Assembly (NCBI RefSeq): GCF_020640915.1
Contig: NZ_JADWDC010000010.1
Coordinates: forward strand, 47,022-111,021
DNA: 64,000 nt
Direction: 5' to 3'
Origin: Waterburya agarophytonicola KI4
GTDB lineage: Bacteria > Cyanobacteriota > Cyanobacteriia > Cyanobacteriales > Xenococcaceae
Numbering within the stretch: position 1 is the stretch's first letter; each line of letters opens with the position of its first letter. Positions 58,369-64,000 of this stretch are shown here, in pieces. The position numbers were made by a program, and so were the translations under genes. The notes beneath the pieces are model-generated. The model saw only the letters and a program-made list of their open reading frames with translations. It was not told where the DNA came from and searched no databases.

Positions 58369-59613
58369 ATGAAAGTTGGTTTACAGTCCTATTTAAGCGA
58401 TAGTAATATTGATGCTCAACTCAATACAAGTCAGCGTCAACTCTCTTTAGCGATATCCGCCGTGCCTGAAGATACTAGTGGAAACTTACCGCTAAATCTT
58501 TGTTTGGTTTTAGATCGTAGTGGTTCGATGTCGGAAAAACCACTGGAAATGGTCAAAGAAGCAGCCGTAGGTATCATTGAAAAACTCAAGCCAGGCGATC
58601 GTATCAGTATTGTAACTTTCGACCACCGCGCCAAGGTAATCGTTCCCAACCAGTTGGTCAATGATATTCAACCGATCAAACAAAAAATTAGACTAATGGT
58701 TGCTGATGGTGGTACTTCCATTGACGAAGGAATGCGCTTGGGTATCAAAGAAATTGCTTCCCACAATCAACATTGTGTCTCTCGTCTTTTTCTGCTTACC
58801 GATGGAGAAAACGAACACGGAGATAACAAGCGTTGCCTCAAGCTAGCAGAATTGGCAGCAGAATACAACATTACGATTGATGCTTTGGGTTTTGGCGAAC
58901 ATTGGAATCAAGATGTTTTAGAACAAATTTCTGATTCAGCCCAAGGAACTTTAGCTTATATTGAAAAACCAGATCGAGCAGTTTTTGAATTCCAACGTTT
59001 GTTTGCTCGCGCTCAATCTGTTGGCTTAACTAATAGCTACTTGACTGTAGAGTTGATGCCCAAAGTAAGGCTGGCAGAATTAAAACCCGTAGCGCAAATT
59101 TCCCCTGAAACCATCGAATTAACCACTAACCTATCAGGAAATCACTTTAGTATTCGTCTGGGAGATTTAATGATAGATCGACCCAGAATTATTTTAATCA
59201 ACTTTTACATCAATCAACTATCTCCAGGAAAACACAAAATTGCTGGGGTGCAATTGCGTTATGACGATCCTGGGGCAAATCAAGAAAATTTGCATTCTGA
59301 TGTTTTAGCCATAGAAGTAGACGCTCAAGCCCACTATTTTCCCTATCCTAGCGATATTGTCCAAAATCATATTTTGACTTTAGCTAAATACCGTCAGACT
59401 CAGATCGCCGAAACCAAACTCAAGGGGGGCGATCGCGTTGGGGCAGCTACTATGTTGCAAACCGCAGCTAAAACCGCCCTCCAGCTAGGAGATAAACAAG
59501 GAGCAACAGTACTGCAAACCAATGCAACTAGATTACAAATTGGGAAAGATTTATCCGAAGGCGATCGCAAGAAAACTCGTTTGGCATCTAAAACAATTTT
59601 GAAAAATCAGTAA
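58369..59613 (+). CDS. VWA-domain protein
   Basis: This 414-residue protein has a von Willebrand A domain at ~40-215 with an intact MIDAS: DRSGS (D49, S51, S53), GGTSID and LLTDGEN. The remaining ~200 residues comprise a beta-rich domain and a helical C-terminus. There is no signal peptide, so it works inside the cell. VWA proteins often partner with MoxR-type ATPases, but none is adjacent. It is followed by dnaN after 75 bases; the two need not be functionally linked. Confidence 0.85.
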   Translation: MKVGLQSYLSDSNIDAQLNTSQRQLSLAISAVPEDTSGNLPLNLCLVLDRSGSMSEKPLEMVKEAAVGIIEKLKPGDRISIVTFDHRAKVIVPNQLVNDIQPIKQKIRLMVADGGTSIDEGMRLGIKEIASHNQHCVSRLFLLTDGENEHGDNKRCLKLAELAAEYNITIDALGFGEHWNQDVLEQISDSAQGTLAYIEKPDRAVFEFQRLFARAQSVGLTNSYLTVELMPKVRLAELKPVAQISPETIELTTNLSGNHFSIRLGDLMIDRPRIILINFYINQLSPGKHKIAGVQLRYDDPGANQENLHSDVLAIEVDAQAHYFPYPSDIVQNHILTLAKYRQTQIAETKLKGGDRVGAATMLQTAAKTALQLGDKQGATVLQTNATRLQIGKDLSEGDRKKTRLASKTILKNQ

Positions 59614-59688
59614 ATAAGTACCAGAGATCGACTATAGTAATTCAGGACAAAATGAAGAGAATATAAATAGATATCAATATAAATAGAA

Positions 59689-60864
59689 ATGAAAATTGTT
59701 TCCAGTCAAAGCGATCTCAAAAATAATCTTTCTCTTGTCAGCCGTGCTGTTCCTTCTCGCGCCGAACCTGCGGTATTGGCTAACGTTTTGATTGAGGCAA
59801 CAGAAACTAGCCAAAAAGTCAGTATGACGGCATTTGATGGCAGCATGGGTATCAAGACTAGTTTTAATGCAGAAGTAATCGAAGGAGGCAGTATAACCCT
59901 TCCTGCTAAGTTATTTAACGATATTGTGGCTCGTTTGCCAGAGATGGAAATTACCTTAAGTGTGGCAGAAGAAGAAAATAACTTTATTGCTACTATTAGC
60001 TCTACTTCGGGTGAATTTAGACTGGCTGGCATCGATGCGGAGGAGTTTCCCGAATTACCTCAAGTAAAGGGAGAACAGGTGATGGAATTGCCCATTGCTA
60101 TAGTTAATGAGGGATTGGGGGGATGTTTGTTTGCAGCTTCAACGGAATTATCCAAACAGGTGCTGACAGGGGTACATCTCAAAACTAAAGTCTTAGGAGA
60201 AAGCGATCGCGCCGATATTTTGGAATTTGCTGCCACCGATAGCCATCGTTTAGCGGTTGTAGCGACGGATTTAAATCAAGAAGATATTGAATCAGAATCC
60301 GTTGTCAGCTTGCCCGATTTTGCTGTAACTATTCCAGCCAAAGCACTACGAGAACTAGAAAGAATTGTAGCAGATGCAGGGGAAAGCGATCGCATTAAGG
60401 TGAGTTTTGATGAGGTGGTAATGGTTTTTGAATTGGGCGATCGCCTATTAACTAGTGCAAAAATACCAGGAGATTACCCTGCCTACGGACAACTAATACC
60501 GCAGAATTTTGCCCGCGAGATGATTGTCGATCGCAAGAGATTATTGAGTAGTTTGGAATTAGTCGCAGTGCTAGCTCAGAAGAATAATTTGGTTAAGTTC
60601 AGTCTGAGCAACGATCTAGGGGAATTAACCGTCTCGGCAGATGCTCAAGATGTGGGCAATGCCAAACAATCTTTACCCGCAGAAATTATGGGGGAAGATA
60701 TTGAAATTGCTTTTAATATTAAGTATCTAATGGATGGGTTAAAAGCATTACCCACAGCAGAAATTAAGATGCAGCTAAATGAGTGGAATCAACCAGTCAT
60801 TTTTAGTCCCCTGGGTGGATTGGATATGACTTATTTGGTAATGCCAGTGCAGATTAGGAATTGA
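59689..60864 (+). CDS. dnaN: DNA polymerase III beta sliding clamp
   Basis: This ring-forming processivity factor clamps DNA polymerase on the template. The 391-residue protein has three clamp domains. It begins MKIVSSQSDLKNNLSLVSRAVPSR, has EFAATDSHRLAVV in the second domain, and ends with YLVMPVQIRN, the usual C-terminal surface. Cyanobacterial origins are often near dnaN, but no cluster of DnaA boxes is visible here. Confidence 0.96.
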   Translation: MKIVSSQSDLKNNLSLVSRAVPSRAEPAVLANVLIEATETSQKVSMTAFDGSMGIKTSFNAEVIEGGSITLPAKLFNDIVARLPEMEITLSVAEEENNFIATISSTSGEFRLAGIDAEEFPELPQVKGEQVMELPIAIVNEGLGGCLFAASTELSKQVLTGVHLKTKVLGESDRADILEFAATDSHRLAVVATDLNQEDIESESVVSLPDFAVTIPAKALRELERIVADAGESDRIKVSFDEVVMVFELGDRLLTSAKIPGDYPAYGQLIPQNFAREMIVDRKRLLSSLELVAVLAQKNNLVKFSLSNDLGELTVSADAQDVGNAKQSLPAEIMGEDIEIAFNIKYLMDGLKALPTAEIKMQLNEWNQPVIFSPLGGLDMTYLVMPVQIRN

Positions 60865-60884
60865 GAGATATCAAAAAAGCGAGC

Positions 60885-61604
60885 TTAACTCAACTCTTCT
60901 TGCAGAACATTTTGATATATCTGTGGCAGATAATTACTCATAGAATTAGTTTCAATTCCATATCCCAAACTAGTCCAAGTCCCAGATAATAATTTTAGTA
61001 CTTGAGTAATTTCGCCCTTTCTTAACTGCTGGGGAATATTTGCCCCCCAAACATTAGAATCGCTCAACCAATCGTGAACTACCACATCTTGATATTCCGC
61101 TTCAAAACTATAATTTCTCCACCGCCAAATGCCTGAAGGACTAGGATGATACTTTTTAGCTTGTCTATCCCAAGTAAAATCTAGCATTTGATACCGTCCC
61201 GCAGCAGTCGTGCATTGTCCCACATTAGGACCAGCCACAATGGGGATACAGAGTTCGGGATGACGACTGAGGTCTTCCACATATCGACCCCCATAAATCA
61301 CATTGTAGGGTCGTTTGACGTTTGCTTCGCTGGCGGTAATCGTCCGCATCAAAGCTCTAACATAGGGATCTCCCCCATTCATCACTAATGGCTGAGTGCG
61401 ATGAAGACTAGGAATAGTCGCAACGGGTGGCGTGGAGGTAGCTCGTTTTTCTTGCCAAAACTCCCCAAGCTTCAATAGTATTTGTTTGGTAGTTGACAGA
61501 TAAGAACGTACTTGAGGTTTGCTGATATGTTCCCCCAGTTGAGACAAAACTAACAGCAAACAGGCGAGATAGAAAAACTTAGTAGCTTTGTTAATTAGTT
61601 GCAT
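60885..61604 (-). CDS. Lambda-lysozyme-like muramidase, membrane anchored
   Basis: This 239-residue protein has a hydrophobic N-terminal anchor (FFYLACLLLVLSQLG), a linker, and a C-terminal domain like phage lambda endolysin (a lytic transglycosylase). The catalytic Glu is in TITASEAN. The family blocks YNVIYGGRYVEDLSRHP and TAAGRYQMLDFTW are clear. It probably cleaves peptidoglycan in the periplasm for growth or turnover. No phage genes accompany it, so it is a host-type protein. Confidence 0.82.
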   Translation of the reverse strand: MQLINKATKFFYLACLLLVLSQLGEHISKPQVRSYLSTTKQILLKLGEFWQEKRATSTPPVATIPSLHRTQPLVMNGGDPYVRALMRTITASEANVKRPYNVIYGGRYVEDLSRHPELCIPIVAGPNVGQCTTAAGRYQMLDFTWDRQAKKYHPSPSGIWRWRNYSFEAEYQDVVVHDWLSDSNVWGANIPQQLRKGEITQVLKLLSGTWTSLGYGIETNSMSNYLPQIYQNVLQEELS

Positions 61605-61650
61605 TTGAGGCAGGGCGATCGAAAACTCAATCTTAGTAATACTAATTATC

Positions 61651-62310
61651 TTAAATAATGTTACTGAATAATTGCTCCCAAGTTTGGGATTCTGCTGCGG
61701 AGTCGGTGACTATTTCTACTATTTTCGATTTTGCTTCTGGCTGAAATATAGCTTCGACACATACCTGAGCTACTTTGGCACGGGGAATACTGCCATCAAA
61801 TAAAGTATCGGCACTCTTCATCACAATAGGTTCGGAATTATCTTCATTTTTGAGTCCTCCTGGTCTGACGATGGTGTAATTTAGACCACTAGCTTGAATA
61901 TAGGTTTCAGCTTGTTTTTTCCAGTATAGAACTAACCAAAACAGATTTAATGGATGAAGAAATTTGGAAACGCATAAAGACGAAACAAGAATAAAATGCT
62001 CGATCTTGTTGTTTTTAGCTATATCGACCAAATTCTTTGTTCCTTGGTAATCAACTTGATAAGGACCAGTCGGATCTAAGCTAGGGCTAGCACCAGTAGC
62101 ACAAATTAAAACGCTACAATCAGAAAGATGACTGTCAAAGGTTACGGGGGTTAACACATCGCCTACGATTAATTCTACTGAGTTGGGTAAGATGGCTTTT
62201 GCTCGATCTGTATCTCTGACTAATGCTTTCACAGAAATATCTCTGTCGACTAATTGTCGAACAATATTTCTGCCAGTTTGTCCCGTAGCTCCAGCAACAA
62301 ATATTTTCAT
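61651..62310 (-). CDS. Atypical short-chain dehydrogenase (NAD(P)-binding)
   Basis: This 219-residue Rossmann protein of the NmrA/Ycf39-like group has the nucleotide motif GATGQTGRNIV (7-17) and NSVELIVGDV. No conserved YxxxK catalytic pair is obvious, so it may sense or bind NAD(P) instead of acting as a classical reductase. Similar proteins assist photosystem assembly or act as sugar epimerase-like enzymes. It is downstream of nothing on its strand and convergent with none; its role is not assigned. Confidence 0.8.
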   Translation of the reverse strand: MKIFVAGATGQTGRNIVRQLVDRDISVKALVRDTDRAKAILPNSVELIVGDVLTPVTFDSHLSDCSVLICATGASPSLDPTGPYQVDYQGTKNLVDIAKNNKIEHFILVSSLCVSKFLHPLNLFWLVLYWKKQAETYIQASGLNYTIVRPGGLKNEDNSEPIVMKSADTLFDGSIPRAKVAQVCVEAIFQPEAKSKIVEIVTDSAAESQTWEQLFSNII

Positions 62311-62433
62311 TTTTTAGCTCGTACTTAAATCACACCTGTTATCAAAAAAAAGTGTTTAGCTAATAATTAACACCTTTATTGTAATCATCTTAACAGTAGG
62401 GAGTGGTTATCAAGAGGTAGTTTAAAAATCAAT

Positions 62434-63171
62434 ATGCAACCTAATTTTATCGATCGCTCGCAAAATTCAATTTTAGAAATTCCCACATCTAATCCTATGC
62501 AGCTTACCTATACTAATTCTCTAGAAAACAAAAAAACTTTTGCCTTTGAAGTTAGCTTTATGGGTCGCATGGATATGTACAGCGATGCAGATACGGTAGC
62601 CGAATACCTAAATGCTCACGAAGGATGGTTTTGTCGTTGCGCTCAACCTATGAAAGTAGATCCTTTGGGTAACAATGGTTATGTTTTGACTGTCGGAAAA
62701 TATGGCTCTTTTGGTTATGAAGTAGAGCCAAAAATGGGAGTGATTTTACATCCTCCTGTGGGTAGAGTTTATCAAATGGAAACTATCCCTATTCCCGATT
62801 ATAATACTGTCGGATATGAGGTTAACTATCAAGCATTAATGGAATTGTCAGAGGTGAGTGGGGATAGTCAAGCAGAAACAAAAGGAAGTTTATTTTCTCG
62901 CAAGCAAATTATTCCCGAGCGTATTACTCAAGTAAATTGGGAATTAAATTTATCGGTAGAAGTAGAATTTCCTCAGTTTATTCATAAGTTATCTTCTTCT
63001 TTGATTCAATCCACAGGAGATCGCTTGTTGGGTCAAATCGTCCGCCAAGTATCTCCTCGCCTGACTTATAAAGTACAAGAAGATTTTCATACTAGCCATC
63101 AATTACCCATCCCTCCCAAAAGTAGTAGACAACTGAATAAAATTTATAAAACTAATTCAGCAACCATATAG
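62434..63171 (+). CDS. DUF1997-family protein
   Basis: This 245-residue soluble protein belongs to DUF1997, a family conserved in cyanobacteria and plastids. Landmarks are DADTVAEYLNAHEGWFCRCAQPMKVDPLG, VLTVGKYGSFGYEVEPKMGV and LHPP. The last ~40 residues are charged. Its function is unknown. An 8-bp inverted repeat, CTAATTCT/AGAATTAG (63178-63200), starts seven bases after the stop and may be a weak transcript end. Confidence 0.85.
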   Translation: MQPNFIDRSQNSILEIPTSNPMQLTYTNSLENKKTFAFEVSFMGRMDMYSDADTVAEYLNAHEGWFCRCAQPMKVDPLGNNGYVLTVGKYGSFGYEVEPKMGVILHPPVGRVYQMETIPIPDYNTVGYEVNYQALMELSEVSGDSQAETKGSLFSRKQIIPERITQVNWELNLSVEVEFPQFIHKLSSSLIQSTGDRLLGQIVRQVSPRLTYKVQEDFHTSHQLPIPPKSSRQLNKIYKTNSATI

Positions 63172-63383
63172 CAAATTCTAATTCTGTTACTAAGAATTAG
63201 GCTAGAATTAGGAGTGAGCTGTCTTCATAAGCTACAATCCTTTGAGAGAGCAGCATGCGGTGGGAAATATTGAGGTTAGAATTTTGCAGTCATGAATATT
63301 CAATGCAGAGCATTTAAGATGGTCTATTATAAGTCTCATCAACAAGTTCGCAACACCAAAGAGCGAGAATAGGAGTTTCAAAT

Positions 63384-63605
63384 ATGGCTTTAGATCAACT
63401 CGAAGCATTTTTAAAGAAAATGCAGTCTGAACCTGCACTTAAAGATGAGGTACAAGCTTCATCGACAGCAGATGAAGTTGCACAAATAGCACTCAAGCTT
63501 GGTTTTGAATTTTCAGGTGATGAATTATTGAGAATGTCAGGTAAGAAAGTTGGCAGGGTTACTGTTACAAAAAAGGATCTTCCTGGAGAGTACTGGGGAA
63601 ATTGA
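63384..63605 (+). CDS. Orphan Nif11-domain leader-like peptide
   Basis: This 73-residue protein has a Nif11 leader domain (LDQLEAFLKKMQSEPALKDEVQ, ADEVAQIALKLGFEFSGDEL). Such domains lead ribosomally made peptide products. The C-terminal ~20 residues (KVGRVTVTKKDLPGEYWGN) contain no Cys and no Gly-Gly cleavage site, so a thioether-type core is absent. GGAG lies seven to eight bases before the ATG. No modification enzyme is nearby. It may be a free-standing Nif11 protein of unknown role. Confidence 0.8.
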   Translation: MALDQLEAFLKKMQSEPALKDEVQASSTADEVAQIALKLGFEFSGDELLRMSGKKVGRVTVTKKDLPGEYWGN

Positions 63606-63690
63606 GCGATCGCTCATTTGTCACCATTACGCTTTAGAATCGATATAAAAAGGTCCTCCTCCCTCTCAAAAGCCAATTAAAATAGCAATT

Positions 63691-63846
63691 ATGCACATCG
63701 ATCGCTTTGAAGATGGCAAGATTGTAAAATATTGGGGACAAGGAGACGCTCGGGGGTTAATGCAAAAATTAGGCATCATGTTTGTTCCCAGTCCCAAACT
63801 TCTTCTACCAATCCTGAAAAATTCTGTGTCTAAACTTTTTAAATAG
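63691..63846 (+). pseudogene. C-terminal remnant of a SnoaL-like protein
   Basis: A 51-codon frame reads MHIDRFEDGKIVKYWGQGD, then LMQKLGIMFVP, which matches the C-terminal strand and helix of SnoaL-like cyclase/hydroxylase relatives. The ~80-residue N-terminal part is missing; the frame is closed by a stop 45 bases upstream of the ATG. It could be a small expressed protein but reads more as a remnant. Bases 63847-64000 contain a HIP1 copy and no other gene. Confidence 0.65.
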
Positions 63847-64000
63847 TTTATCTAGCGATCGCTAAGCGAGATCGGCAGAGGAAGCACTTTTACGCTTCAT
63901 CTGCCATAAAGCAGCTAATACATCGTTCTTTCTTCGGACTGACTAATACTAAATCCTGTTCTCAAAACCCATTTACAATACAAGAAATAGCAAGTTTGGG

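Noticed and set aside
60885..61604. Lambda-lysozyme-like gene as sign of a prophage
   Set aside because: It has a host-type membrane anchor and no phage genes around it.

Overview
The window is chromosomal DNA from a cyanobacterium. The evidence is genes found together only in oxygenic phototrophs: the ndhA-I-G-E block, psaE, a CpcF-type phycobilin lyase subunit, ycf20, the b/b' form of the ATP synthase operon, narM and a DUF1997 protein. HIP1 octamers (GCGATCGC) are also scattered through coding and non-coding DNA. A nitrate permease of the NrtP type beside narB, instead of an NrtABCD transporter, and the HIP1 density suggest a coccoid or colonial (Pleurocapsales/Chroococcales-like) lineage; that placement is inference.

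Layout. 0-8 kb: the 3' end of an RND efflux pump, a 2-Cys peroxiredoxin, an alpha/beta hydrolase, then MoxR ATPase, an acyltransferase and argG in a row, a Dps ferritin with a His-type metal site, and an unknown protein. 8-16.5 kb: the NDH-1 genes ndhA-ndhI-ndhG-ndhE on the minus strand, a carotenoid oxygenase, a HTH protein with long acidic tracts, ubiX, a HEAT-repeat protein, and rnc directly downstream of the RNase P RNA gene rnpB. 16.5-18.5 kb: DUF3611, ycf20 and a glycerate-kinase-like P-loop protein. 18.6-24.8 kb: the ATP synthase operon atp1-atpB-atpE-atpF2-atpF-atpH-atpA-atpG(gamma), with RNA hairpins in its leader and on both sides of atpE, and a strong terminator. 25-34.6 kb: small secreted proteins, then aspA, glgP, eno, an NAD-type gap and psaE, all on the minus strand. 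34.8-36.7 kb: a CDF metal transporter and a lone cpcF. 36.8-44.1 kb: a chemotaxis-like phosphorelay (PATAN-REC, double CheW, MCP, CheA-REC and two CheB-type receivers without methylesterase). 44.1-51.9 kb: pnp, then narM, narB and nrtP with a consensus NtcA site. 51.9-64 kb: accessory DNA with a FemAB-like acyltransferase, a truncated GNAT gene, an ABC exporter, a TnpB-only IS200/IS605 element, a TIGR03032 protein, a HhH protein, a VWA protein, dnaN, a lambda-lysozyme-like muramidase, an SDR, DUF1997, an orphan Nif11 peptide and a SnoaL-like remnant.

How the genes fit together. Energy metabolism dominates: NDH-1, PSI subunit E and ATP synthase handle electron flow and proton motive force, while glgP, eno and NAD-linked GAPDH are the dark glycogen-breakdown side. 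The nitrate genes form a coherent NtcA-type unit. The chemotaxis-like cluster is the best candidate for an incompletely described system: it has no CheR and no methylesterase, a partly duplicated acidic CheA linker, two nearly identical receivers, and paired palindromes ahead of its first gene. No CRISPR array, tRNA gene, prophage or replication origin was found.
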